A stretch of DNA of 64,000 nucleotides from Pseudomonas vancouverensis (GCF_004348895.1 NZ_RRZK01000028.1:62001-126000), one strand, 5' to 3'. Numbered from the stretch's first letter, positions 36,466 through 47,473 are shown. Translations and numbers: made by a program. The notes: a model not told the origin generated them from the sequence alone.

Positions 36466-37905
36466 GTGCAACATCACACTCTGGACGTTCCGCCCTTGAA
36501 TTCTGCAACTGAAAACACTCTCGCCAGCGCCCCTGCGCGCACCACGCCGGTACGCGTGGAGCTAAAAGGCCTGCTCGGCCTGGCGCTGCCGATCATGGTC
36601 GCGCAACTGGCCACCACCGCCATGGGCTTCGTCGATGCGGTGATGGCTGGCCGCGTCAGCCCTCGGGACCTGGCGTCGGTGGCCTTGGGCAACTCGATCT
36701 GGATTCCGGTCTACCTGTTGATGACTGGCGTGTTGCTGGCCACCACGCCCAAGGTTGCGCAACGTTTTGGCGCCGGATTGTTCGAGCAGATCGGCCCATT
36801 GGTGCGTCAAGCCCTGTGGCTCGCCCTGTGTGTCGGCCTGATCGGCAGCGGCCTGCTGCTCGGCGCCGAGCCGATCCTGCACTGGATGAAAGTCGATCCG
36901 CTGTTGATCGAGCCGAGCATGGGCTACCTGCACGGCATCGCCTTCGGCTTCCCGGGCATGGCGTTCTATTACGTCCTGCGTTGCTACAGCGATGGCATGG
37001 GCCGCACGCGCCCGAGCATGGTGATCGGCCTGCTCGGCCTGCTGCTGAACATCCCGTTGAACTACGCGTTGATCTACGGCCATTTCGGCGCGCCAGCCCT
37101 GGGCGGAGTCGGCTGCGGCTGGGCCAGCGGCATCGTGATGTGGTTCATGGCGCTGAGCATGGCGGCCTGGACATTCTGGGCGCCCTTCTATGCGCGCACC
37201 CGTGTGCTGGTGCGCTTCGACCGTCCGAAGTGGGCCGAGATCAAGCGTATTGTCAGCATTGGCCTGCCGATCGGCATCGCGGTGTTCGCCGAGTCGAGCA
37301 TCTTCGCCGTCATCGCCCTGTTGATCGGCAGCCTCGGCTCGACCGTGGTCGCCGGGCATCAGATCGCCCTGAACATCAGCTCGCTGCTGTTCATGATCCC
37401 CTACTCCCTGGGCATGGCCGTAACCGTACGGGTTGGCCAGGCATTGGGGGCCGGCAATCCTTATCAGGCACGTTTTGCGGCGAAGGTCGGGCTGGGCGCG
37501 GCGCTGCTGTTCGCGGCGTTCTCGGCGACCCTGATCCTGTGCCTGCGTGAACCCATCGCCTCGATCTACACGCCAGACAAAAACGTGATCCAGATTGCCT
37601 CGATGCTGATCGTCTACGCGGCGCTGTACCAGTTCTCCGATGCCATCCAGGTGATTTGTGCAGGCGCGTTGCGCGGTTACCAGGACACGCGGGTGACGAT
37701 GATCCTGACCTTGTTCGCCTATTGGGGTATCGGCCTGCCGGTCGGTTATGTACTGGGCCTGACCGACTGGTTCGGCCCGGCCAGCGGTCCGAGCGGACTG
37801 TGGGAAGGCTTGATTGCCGGTTTGAGTTGCGCGGCGCTGATGCTGTCGATTCGCCTGACGCGCAGTGCGCGCAAACGGATTCGGCTGAGTCACACGGCGG
37901 GTTGA
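36466..37905 (+). CDS. MATE-family multidrug efflux pump (NorM/PmpM-like)
   Basis: This Na+- or H+-coupled exporter has 12 membrane helices in two bundles. The 479-residue protein has the early MATE segments ALPIMVAQLATTAMGFVDAVMAG and LGNSIWIPVYLLMTG, then AGHQIALNISSLLFMIPYSLGMAVTVRVGQ in the second half. The start is uncertain: GTG at 36466 gives full length but has no Shine-Dalgarno sequence and sits 9 bp after a TAGAAT box; TTG at 36496 is an alternative that trims ten residues. Monocistronic, ended by a strong terminator shared with tusA. Confidence 0.9.
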   Translation: MQHHTLDVPPLNSATENTLASAPARTTPVRVELKGLLGLALPIMVAQLATTAMGFVDAVMAGRVSPRDLASVALGNSIWIPVYLLMTGVLLATTPKVAQRFGAGLFEQIGPLVRQALWLALCVGLIGSGLLLGAEPILHWMKVDPLLIEPSMGYLHGIAFGFPGMAFYYVLRCYSDGMGRTRPSMVIGLLGLLLNIPLNYALIYGHFGAPALGGVGCGWASGIVMWFMALSMAAWTFWAPFYARTRVLVRFDRPKWAEIKRIVSIGLPIGIAVFAESSIFAVIALLIGSLGSTVVAGHQIALNISSLLFMIPYSLGMAVTVRVGQALGAGNPYQARFAAKVGLGAALLFAAFSATLILCLREPIASIYTPDKNVIQIASMLIVYAALYQFSDAIQVICAGALRGYQDTRVTMILTLFAYWGIGLPVGYVLGLTDWFGPASGPSGLWEGLIAGLSCAALMLSIRLTRSARKRIRLSHTAG

Positions 37906-37915
37906 TGAGACAAAC

Positions 37916-37944
37916 AAAAAGACCTGCCATGTGCAGGTCTTTTT
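37916..37944. terminator. Bidirectional rho-independent terminator
   Basis: AAAAAGACCTGC, a 5-base loop and GCAGGTCTTTTT, between the convergent MATE and tusA genes. Confidence 0.93.
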
Positions 37945-37946
37945 GT

Positions 37947-38198
37947 TTAACCGGACTTCTTGCGAATCCAGTAGAGGTAGGTGCCCGCCTCTTCGTGCTG
38001 CCCGACCAGTTCATGATCAAGGAATACACAGAACTTGGGGATGTCGCGACGGGTCGACGGGTCGGTGGCGATCACCTTGAGCAAGCCGCCGGGCACCAGG
38101 TCACGGATGTGCTGGTGCAACATCATCACCGGCTCCGGGCAGTTGAGGCCGGTGGCGTCGAGGGTGCCGTCTACCGGCGTATCTAGCATTTCACTCAT
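37947..38198 (-). CDS. tusA: Sulfur carrier TusA (tRNA 2-thiouridine pathway)
   Basis: TusA takes persulfide sulfur from IscS and passes it on for tRNA thiolation and related needs. The 83-residue protein has the SirA/TusA motif LDATGLNCPEPVMMLH with the active Cys20 and a compact alpha/beta fold ending YWIRKKSG. The ATG at 38198 has AGGAG 6 bases upstream. It lies downstream of rlmM on the same strand, with a REPIN in between. Confidence 0.93.
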   Translation of the reverse strand: MSEMLDTPVDGTLDATGLNCPEPVMMLHQHIRDLVPGGLLKVIATDPSTRRDIPKFCVFLDHELVGQHEEAGTYLYWIRKKSG

Positions 38199-38244
38199 GA
38201 TGGACTCCTGAAACTGACCGGCATTGTCGCGCATTGCCGGGTTT

Positions 38245-38381
38245 GTGGCGAGGGAGCTTGCTCCCGCTCGGCGGCGAAGCCGTCGCAAAACCTGTGTATC
38301 GGGTGTGTCAGACACAAGCCATAGCTATACGCTGACGTTAGGGCCGCTTCGCAGCCCAGCGGGAGCAAGCTCCCTCGCCAC
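38245..38381. repeat. REPIN of a second REP family
   Basis: GTGGCGAGGGAGCTTGCTCC and GGAGCAAGCTCCCTCGCCAC are exact reverse complements about 90 bp apart. The core (GAGGGAGCTTGCTCCC) differs from the family-1 GGAGCGAGCTTGCTCG. Confidence 0.88.
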
Positions 38382-38400
38382 AAAAAGCCATGGATGGGTA

Positions 38401-39474
38401 TCAGCGGGACTTGGGCTTCTTCACGTCCAGGCGACGCAGATGGCAGGTCACTTCCTCGCGGTCGTGATACAGCTGCTTGCAACCGATCTCGACCCGAATA
38501 CCCCGCGCCTTGAAGCCGTCGGCGATGCGTTCCAGCAGGCGTTTCACTTCGGCATAACGCTGCTTCATCGGCAACTTCAGATTGACCACCGCCTCGCGGC
38601 AATGCCCCTCGCCGATCCACTCCTCGAGCATTGCCGCGTTGCGTGCCGGTTTCTCGACGATGTCGCAGACCATCCAGTCCACCGGCTGCTTGGGCTTGAA
38701 GGTAAAGCCGTCAGCCATCAAGTGCTGGACCAGACCGGTGTCCATCAGGCTTTCGGCCATCGGGCCGTTGTCGATGGCGGTGACCAGCATGCCGCGGTTG
38801 ACCAGTTGCCAGGTCCAACCGCCGGGCGCAGCGCCCAGATCGACACCGGTCATGTCGCTGTGCAAACGCTCGTCCCACTGATCACGCGGGATAAAGTGGT
38901 GCCAGGCCTCTTCGAGCTTGAGGGTCGAGCGGCTCGGCGCCTCGCGGGGAAACTTCAGGCGCGGGATGCCCATTGGCCACATTGCCGAGTTGTTCGACTC
39001 CGCCAGCCCGAGGAACACTTCGCGACCGCTTTTGAAGGTCAGCAGCAAGCGTGGCTTGCTGGCGTCGTCCACCAGCTTGCCGGCAGCCATCAGCGCCTTG
39101 CGCAGGTGCACTTCGAATTTCTTGCAGAAGTTCGACAGTTCCTTGCCATCGTTGGTGTCGACCATTTCCAGCCACAGGCTGCCACACAGCGGGAAGTCCG
39201 CCATGTTGGCGAGGATCACGCTGATGCGATCGGTCTCAGGCAGATCGATGAAAAAGCCCCGAGCCCACTGGCGCGGAAAAATCAGTTCGGCAAAACGCTG
39301 CCCACGCATCAGGCGCTCGGCGCCGTCTTCTTCGGTGCAGACAAATTCGGCGCAGGCAGTCGCGGCCTTGGCCTTGGCATAACCAGCCACGTTCAACTGC
39401 GCCGCCAGGTCGGAAATCTCGGAACAGACTTCGCCTTCGAAGCCCGGCCGGCAATGCATAAAAAGGGTGTTCAT
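38401..39474 (-). CDS. rlmM: 23S rRNA (cytidine-2'-O)-methyltransferase RlmM
   Basis: RlmM methylates C2498 of 23S rRNA using S-adenosylmethionine. The 357-residue protein has an N-terminal THUMP-like domain (MNTLFMHCRPGFEGEVCSEI start) and a C-terminal Rossmann-like methyltransferase with MTGVDLGAAPGGWTWQLVNRG, then VDWMVCDIVEKPARN and VNLKLPMKQRYAEV, giving the K-D-K-E residues. Length agrees with the family. It precedes tusA on the minus strand and is divergent from acnA. Confidence 0.95.
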   Translation of the reverse strand: MNTLFMHCRPGFEGEVCSEISDLAAQLNVAGYAKAKAATACAEFVCTEEDGAERLMRGQRFAELIFPRQWARGFFIDLPETDRISVILANMADFPLCGSLWLEMVDTNDGKELSNFCKKFEVHLRKALMAAGKLVDDASKPRLLLTFKSGREVFLGLAESNNSAMWPMGIPRLKFPREAPSRSTLKLEEAWHHFIPRDQWDERLHSDMTGVDLGAAPGGWTWQLVNRGMLVTAIDNGPMAESLMDTGLVQHLMADGFTFKPKQPVDWMVCDIVEKPARNAAMLEEWIGEGHCREAVVNLKLPMKQRYAEVKRLLERIADGFKARGIRVEIGCKQLYHDREEVTCHLRRLDVKKPKSR

Positions 39475-39838
39475 TCTTACTCCTGGGCAAGGGCGAGGAA
39501 TTCAGCCATTGCGCGATGCGAAGGCTTGCGCTGAAGCAAAGCCTGTCACGAAAACCCGCGCATGATAGCCGACTTCGGAACCTTGGACTTGCCGATAGAG
39601 TCCAGTTATTAGCCAGCTACCTAAAACAGGGCTAGTTTAAATGCTCTGCCTGTCCCCTCAGTCCGTAGCCGTGCGGACTTGACCAGGCTGTTTGAAAACG
39701 TAGCGAGCGAAAGCAAGACAAGGCAAAAACAGGCGAGGAAGCGGAGTTTACGGGTTGTAAATGAGCATTCCGAGCCTGTTTTTAACGAAGGATTGCTGAG
39801 CGCAGTAGTTTTCAAACAGCCTGCAAGGAGTGATCGTA
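39475..39838. other. Intergenic region between rlmM and acnA
   Basis: 364 bp without a gene. The left 209 bp should hold the promoters of the divergent genes; TTGGAC, 17 bp, TTATTA near 39583 is a weak candidate for acnA. The right 140 bp are the inverted-repeat element, which ends exactly before the acnA ribosome site AAGGAG. Confidence 0.6.
39684..39823. repeat. 140-bp element with 16-bp perfect terminal inverted repeats
   Basis: The ends are CAGGCTGTTTGAAAAC (39684-39699) and GTTTTCAAACAGCCTG (39808-39823). Inside are an AACAGGC/GCCTGTT pair and a central hairpin TTTAC-GGGTT-GTAAA. It has no open frame, so it is MITE-like. Similar sequences occur, from memory, in other pseudomonads, but I know no accepted name. 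Confidence 0.8.
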
Positions 39839-42580
<2,742 letters not shown>

Positions 42581-42597
42581 CAGAAAAGGACACAGAG

Positions 42598-42621
42598 ACA
42601 CCGCCTTCGGGCGGTGTTTTT
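42598..42621 (+). terminator. Rho-independent terminator of acnA
   Basis: ACACCGCC, tetraloop TTCG, GGCGGTGT and a short T-run, 17 bp after the acnA stop. Confidence 0.92.
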
Positions 42622-42759
42622 GTCTGGCTTGCCAATCCCCCGCAACGCGCTACCTTGTTCGCAATAAAGACATAAGTTTCAATATTGTGACCGGTAGTCG
42701 GTAAGCTATTGTCGGCAGGAGTCCTTCCTGCCCGCACCTTTCAAACTCAAGGATTTGCA

Positions 42760-43548
42760 ATGTTCGCCCTGCCATGGACGTTTCTGGCGCTGCTCTCTCT
42801 CGGCTACGGTTTGGCACTGACGCACGGCCATCTCGGCTGGCTCGCCGCGCTGTCTATTTTGTTACTAGCTGTTGCCGGGGTCGCAGTCCGGCAAACCTGC
42901 ATCCCTGTCGTGCGCTATCTCGGGCACGCCTTGTTCATCTTCCTTGCCTTGTCCCTGGCCTTGCATTGGTTACCCGGCTTCTACAACGGTCGCGGCATCG
43001 AAATGCAACGTTTCAGCGCCAACGCCCTGGCGTATTCCATGCACCTGAACCTGGACAAGCCGCTGATCGGCTTTTGGCTATTGCTGGTTTGCCCGTGGAT
43101 CGTTGGCCGCCGCTCACTTCGCCAGTCCTTGTCCGCAACTGCTTTAGCGTTGCCCCTAAGCGCCGTGCTCGCGCTGGGTGGTGCGCTGATCCTGGGCGTG
43201 ATCGCCTGGGCACCGAAATGGCCGGATCAAGCCTGGTTGTGGTTGCTGAACAATCTGCTGCTGGTGACCCTGGTCGAAGAAGCACTGTTTCGCGGTTACA
43301 TCCAGGGTGGCCTGGCCCGACTGCTGAAAAACCTGCCCCACAGCGAGAACCTCGCCCTGTTGCTGGCATCACTGATTTTCGGCCTGGCGCATGTCGGCGC
43401 CGGCGGGCAGTGGGTGCTGCTGGCCACGCTCGCCGGCATCGGTTACGGCCTGGCCTACCGCTACGGCGGGCTGGCTGCGGCGGTGGCGACGCACTTCGGT
43501 TTGAACCTGCTGCACTTCGGGCTATTCACTTATCCCATGGCCGCCTGA
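42760..43548 (+). CDS. CPBP family intramembrane metalloprotease
   Basis: This 262-residue polytopic membrane protein of the Rce1/CAAX-protease-like (CPBP, ABI) family has about eight hydrophobic segments. The diagnostic motifs are EEALFRGYIQ (near residue 175) for the Glu-Glu/Arg pair, GLAHVG with the next metal-binding His, and ATHFGLNLLHF with the last. The ATG at 42760 follows AAGGATTTGCA. It stands alone between acnA and the polysaccharide locus, ending 50 bp before the promoter of the phosphatase gene. Targets are unknown. Confidence 0.88.
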   Translation: MFALPWTFLALLSLGYGLALTHGHLGWLAALSILLLAVAGVAVRQTCIPVVRYLGHALFIFLALSLALHWLPGFYNGRGIEMQRFSANALAYSMHLNLDKPLIGFWLLLVCPWIVGRRSLRQSLSATALALPLSAVLALGGALILGVIAWAPKWPDQAWLWLLNNLLLVTLVEEALFRGYIQGGLARLLKNLPHSENLALLLASLIFGLAHVGAGGQWVLLATLAGIGYGLAYRYGGLAAAVATHFGLNLLHFGLFTYPMAA

Positions 43549-43597
43549 CCAGCGGGTCAAGGTAAACAGGCGTATGACAGAAAGTGACGACCGAGCC

Positions 43598-43626
43598 TTG
43601 ACCCTCCCCCCCTACGCCACTAGAGT
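43598..43626 (+). promoter_or_regulatory. Promoter of the wzb-wzc-rfaH unit
   Basis: TTGACC (43598-43603), a 17-bp spacer and TAGAGT (43621-43626), giving a leader of about 130 nt before the phosphatase ATG. Confidence 0.6.
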
Positions 43627-43764
43627 GCACGCTTTTAAAAATGGCCCCGGCGGCAATGATGCTCCGGAGAGTGCCGTACTGTTGCGCTGGAACGGAATCC
43701 ACACCCCCCTCCCTTCCTGCTGCCTGTGCGGTCATCACAGATATCGCAACCAGCGCAGCCCCCT

Positions 43765-44199
43765 ATGTTCAATAAAATCCTGGTCGTATGCATCGGCAAC
43801 ATCTGCCGCAGCCCCACCGTTGAAGCCTTGCTCAAAAGCAAAGTGGCCGCGCGTGGCATCGACGTGAGTTCCGCGGGCCTCGGCGCCCTGGTCGACAAAC
43901 CCATGGACAGCACCGCGCTGGAAGTACTGCGCGAGCATGGCGGCGACCATCCGGACCACAAAGCCCGACAATTGACTCGAGAAATGCTGCAACAGGCCGA
44001 TGTAGTCCTGACCATGGAACAGCGCCACATCGACGCTATCGCGCGCATGGCCCCGGAAGTGCGCGGCAAGACGTTCCTGCTGGGCAAATGGCAGAACAAT
44101 CAGGAAATTCCCGACCCGTATCGCCAACAGAAGGTCGCCTTCGAACACGTCTACCAACTGATGACGCAAGGCGTCGACAGCTGGTCGCAAAAACTATAA
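43765..44199 (+). CDS. wzb: Low-molecular-weight protein tyrosine phosphatase (Wzb/Etp)
   Basis: This enzyme dephosphorylates the C-terminal tyrosines of the neighbouring BY-kinase, a cycle needed for polymer length and export. The 144-residue protein has the P-loop CIGNICRS (Cys9, Arg15) directly after the first strand, and the general acid Asp117 in DPYRQ. The start at 43765 has no good ribosome site; the N-terminus MFNKILVVC is the family form. wzc starts 24 bp later. Together with the YjbEFGH-Wza genes at the other end, it corresponds to Etp of the E. coli group-4 capsule operon. Confidence 0.93.
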   Translation: MFNKILVVCIGNICRSPTVEALLKSKVAARGIDVSSAGLGALVDKPMDSTALEVLREHGGDHPDHKARQLTREMLQQADVVLTMEQRHIDAIARMAPEVRGKTFLLGKWQNNQEIPDPYRQQKVAFEHVYQLMTQGVDSWSQKL

Positions 44200-44223
44200 T
44201 CACCCCTTGTAAAAGTACCCCGC

Positions 44224-46461
44224 ATGCAAAGCCCAAACAGCCTCCCCATCCAGGAACACCGCGACGACGATGACGACATCGATCTGCTCGCTCTTTTCGG
44301 CACCTTGATCGATAGCAAGTGGATCATCGTCGGCATCACCGCGTTCTTTTGCGCGGTGGGTGTTGCGTATGCCGTGTTGTCGACGCCGGTTTACCAGGCG
44401 AATGCGTTGGTGCAGGTGGAGCAGAAGAAGGGTGGGATGGCGGCGCTTGGCGGTATGGCCGAGATGAGCGAGATGTTCGGGGGCACTTCTCCGGCGGTGA
44501 CCGAGATCGAGCTGCTGAAATCCCGGGCGGTGCTGGGCAAGGCTGTGGAGAATCTCAAGCTCGACATTATTATCGAGCCGAATTACTTCCCAGTGATTGG
44601 TCACTTTCTGAGCCGACGCTTTGAACCTGTCAGCGAGAACGAAGTGGCCTCGCCAATGCTCGGCATGAACAGCTTCACCTGGGGCGGGGAAAAACTGGAT
44701 ATTTTCCAGCTGGAAGTGCCGGATGCCTACCTGGGTAAAAAACTGACGCTACGTGCCGAAGGCAATAACGCTTTCACCCTGCTCAATGATGAAGATGAAG
44801 TGCTGCTGCATGGCCAGGCGGGTGAGAAACTCGAGCAGAATGGGTTCAAGCTGCAAGTATCCACGCTCAATGCCAATGCAGGCGCACTGTTCAATGTAAC
44901 CAAGCAACGTCGCCTGAATACTATTTTGCAGTATCAGGATGACGTAACCGCAGCAGAACGCGGCAAAGAGTCCGGCATCATTGCCCTTTCGCTGGAAAAC
45001 GAAGATCCCGATCTGGCAAACAAAGTGCTGGACGAGATCAACCGCTTGTATGTCCTGCAGAACGTACAGCGCAACTCTGCCGAAGCCGCACAGAGCCTTG
45101 AATTCCTGCGCACCCAGCTCCCGGATGTACGCAAGCAGCTGGAGAAAGCCGAGGGTCAGTTCAACCAGTATCAGAGCAGCGCTCGATCGGTGGACATCAC
45201 CATCGAAACCAAAGCCGTGCTCGATCAGATCGTAGCCCTGGAAACTGCCATTTCGGAACTAAAGCTCAAACAAGCCGAAATGGAGCATCGCTTCACTCGT
45301 GAACACCCGTCCTACCAGGCGCTGATGACCCAGATGGGTCAACTGGATGCGCAAAAACGCGGTCTGGAGAAAAAGGTCAAGAACCTGCCGGAAACCCAGC
45401 AGGAACTGTTGCGTCTGACTCGCGACATGCAAGTCACCACCGACATCTACACGCAATTGCTGAACAAGACCCAGGAACTGGACATCGTCCGTGCCGGCAC
45501 CGTCGGCAACGTACGCATCATCGATTCCTCGGACGCCAACATCGAGAAACCGGTCAAACCGAAAAAAGCGCTGATCGTACTGATCGCCACCCTGCTCGGC
45601 GGGCTGCTTGCCGTGGCTTTCGTACTGGTCCGCAAGGCGATGAATCGCGGCGTCGAAGACCCTGAAGTCATCGAACAGCTCGGTATTCCGGTATACGCCT
45701 CGATCCCTCTCAGCAAGGGCCAATCCCTGATTGAAGGCACGCTGAAAGGCAAGGGACGTGAAGTGAGCGGCTCCCTGCTCCTGGCCGTCAACAACCCCGC
45801 CGACCTCGCCGTGGAATCGTTGCGCAGCCTGCGTACCAGCCTGCACTTCGCCACCTTGGAAGCGAAAAACAACATCCTGATGATCTCCGGCCCAAGCCCG
45901 GCCGTAGGTAAATCCTTCGTTTCGAGCAACCTGGCCGCCATCATTGCCCAGACCGGGCAGAAGGTCCTGCTGGTCGACGCCGACATGCGCAAAGGCTACC
46001 TGAACAAGATGTTCCGCATGGACGTCAACAACGGTTTGTCCGATCTGCTGGCGGGCAAGATTGACCTGAACAAGGCCACCCGCACCACCGAAGTGGACAA
46101 CCTGCACGTCATCACCCGCGGACAGATTCCACCGAACCCGTCGGAGCTGCTGATGCACAGCAACTTCACCCAGTTCCTGGAACAAACCAGCAGCCAGTAC
46201 GACGTGGTGATCATCGACACCCCACCGATCCTGGCAGTAACCGACGCCGCACTGGTTGGCCGTCAAGCCGGCACCAGCCTGATCGTGACCCGCTTTGGCG
46301 TCAACGCCGCCAAGGAAATCGCCGTGACCAAACGCCGTTTCGAACAGAATGGCATCATGGTCAAAGGTGCGATCTTCAACGCCGTTGAGCGCAAGGCATC
46401 GGCCTACGGATACGGCAGCTACAGCTACTACCAGTACGAATACGCTTCAGACAAAAAGTGA
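44224..46461 (+). CDS. wzc: Polysaccharide co-polymerase / BY-type tyrosine autokinase (Wzc/Etk)
   Basis: This inner-membrane protein sets chain length and gates export through Wza. The 745-residue protein has an N-terminal Wzz domain with a first helix (about 35-55, WIIVGITAFFCAVGVAYAV), a large periplasmic coiled-coil region (about 270-420), a second helix (about 445-470, LIVLIATLLGGLLAVAFVL), and a cytoplasmic kinase with Walker A GPSPAVGKS (556-564) and Walker A' LLVDADMR (Asp585). The C-terminus is a tyrosine cluster, YGYGSYSYYQYEY, the autophosphorylation tail. Acidic residues DDDDD precede the first helix. Confidence 0.95.
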   Translation: MQSPNSLPIQEHRDDDDDIDLLALFGTLIDSKWIIVGITAFFCAVGVAYAVLSTPVYQANALVQVEQKKGGMAALGGMAEMSEMFGGTSPAVTEIELLKSRAVLGKAVENLKLDIIIEPNYFPVIGHFLSRRFEPVSENEVASPMLGMNSFTWGGEKLDIFQLEVPDAYLGKKLTLRAEGNNAFTLLNDEDEVLLHGQAGEKLEQNGFKLQVSTLNANAGALFNVTKQRRLNTILQYQDDVTAAERGKESGIIALSLENEDPDLANKVLDEINRLYVLQNVQRNSAEAAQSLEFLRTQLPDVRKQLEKAEGQFNQYQSSARSVDITIETKAVLDQIVALETAISELKLKQAEMEHRFTREHPSYQALMTQMGQLDAQKRGLEKKVKNLPETQQELLRLTRDMQVTTDIYTQLLNKTQELDIVRAGTVGNVRIIDSSDANIEKPVKPKKALIVLIATLLGGLLAVAFVLVRKAMNRGVEDPEVIEQLGIPVYASIPLSKGQSLIEGTLKGKGREVSGSLLLAVNNPADLAVESLRSLRTSLHFATLEAKNNILMISGPSPAVGKSFVSSNLAAIIAQTGQKVLLVDADMRKGYLNKMFRMDVNNGLSDLLAGKIDLNKATRTTEVDNLHVITRGQIPPNPSELLMHSNFTQFLEQTSSQYDVVIIDTPPILAVTDAALVGRQAGTSLIVTRFGVNAAKEIAVTKRRFEQNGIMVKGAIFNAVERKASAYGYGSYSYYQYEYASDKK

Positions 46462-46469
46462 CACCGGAC

Positions 46470-46494
46470 ATCAGGGCAGCGCCGCTGCCCTGAT
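46470..46494 (+). promoter_or_regulatory. Perfect 12-bp hairpin between wzc and rfaH
   Basis: ATCAGGGCAGCG and CGCTGCCCTGAT flank a single base, 20 nt before the rfaH ATG. No T-run follows, so it is not a simple terminator. It may tune rfaH expression or stop exonucleases. Confidence 0.55.
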
Positions 46495-46514
46495 CACCCA
46501 TGAGAGCCCTCGAC

Positions 46515-47021
46515 ATGCCTCGTCCACACCCGCCCCCACGCTGGTACCTGATCCAGTGCAAACCCCGGCAGGATGCTCGCGCCGAAGAAAACCTGATGCG
46601 CCAGGGATTCACCTGCTACCGCCCCACCCAGCAAGTCGAACGCCTGCAACGCGGTCGCCGCAGCGTCACGATAGAATCACTGTTCCCCGGCTACCTGTTC
46701 ATCCAACTCGACCAGCTCAACGACAACTGGCTGCCGATCCGCTCCACCCGCGGCGTCAACCAACTGGTGACTTTCGGCAAACAACCGATCGCCGTAGCCG
46801 ATGACCTGATCGAACAATTGCAACAGCAGCTTTGCGAAAACCCTGTCGAGTCAACCGCCTTCGAACCTGGCGACCGGGTGCGCATCAACAGCGGCAGCTA
46901 CAAGGAACTGGAGGCCATTTTCCTCGCCCGAGACGGCACCGAACGCATACTCATCCTGCTCCAGTTGCTGCACCGGGAACACACCCTCAGCGTCCCCATC
47001 GACGCGATAGAAAAAACCTGA
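46515..47021 (+). CDS. rfaH: Transcription antitermination factor RfaH (NusG paralogue)
   Basis: RfaH binds RNA polymerase at ops sites and suppresses pausing and Rho termination in long surface-polymer operons. The 168-residue protein has an NGN domain (RWYLIQCKPRQDARAEENLM, then FTCYRPTQ, SLFPGYLFIQL and STRGVNQLVTFG) and a KOW-type end, EPGDRVRINSGSYKELEAIF. Both align by eye with E. coli RfaH rather than NusG. The start at 46515 is preferred for the purine run GAGAG 8 bases upstream; ATG at 46500 would add five residues. It is third in the wzb-wzc-rfaH unit, and a perfect ops element lies 441 bp after its stop. Confidence 0.9.
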   Translation: MPRPHPPPRWYLIQCKPRQDARAEENLMRQGFTCYRPTQQVERLQRGRRSVTIESLFPGYLFIQLDQLNDNWLPIRSTRGVNQLVTFGKQPIAVADDLIEQLQQQLCENPVESTAFEPGDRVRINSGSYKELEAIFLARDGTERILILLQLLHREHTLSVPIDAIEKT

Positions 47022-47200
47022 CTTCGCGCCCAGTTTTGCTCACCTAAAATAATAAAAACAAACACCCCTTTTTTGGCCCGCAAGCGGTAATACCACTTGC
47101 AAAGTTCAGCTGTGCCCGAATCACTTCCAATCCAACGGCAAACAGCTGTGACCGGCCGGTCGCAGAGCATCAAAAATTGGATCCATCCTACAAATCTACC

Positions 47201-47229
47201 TTCATCTTTTCCCACAAACTCAGTAGAAT
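47201..47229 (+). promoter_or_regulatory. Candidate promoter of the polysaccharide operon
   Basis: TTCATC, a 17-bp spacer and TAGAAT. The -10 is good and the -35 weak. If used, the untranslated leader to wcaJ is about 420 nt and contains the ops element. Confidence 0.4.
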
Positions 47230-47461
47230 GCGCCCTCGGCTGAGGCTCACACCCTCATTCCGGCAGGATGCCTTGCCCAGCCCCCGCTGTGCAGCAGTCA
47301 AGGAACAGACGCCTAGCCCTCTGCTTGCCCTTACCGAGCTATTGCTCGGCCTGCCTGATTGACCCTCATCCCCCAAACTAGCAAATAGCCATCGCTCGCG
47401 CATACGGCTCATACGTCGCACCCACGGCGCACGTTCTCAGGAAATTGACTGTCAATCCTGG

Positions 47462-47473
47462 GGCGGTAGCGTG
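47462..47473 (+). promoter_or_regulatory. ops element (RfaH recruitment site)
   Basis: GGCGGTAGCGTG is identical to the 12-nt E. coli ops core, in the orientation of the downstream operon. The preceding CAATCCTGG resembles the JUMPStart sequence that usually carries ops. Confidence 0.9.
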
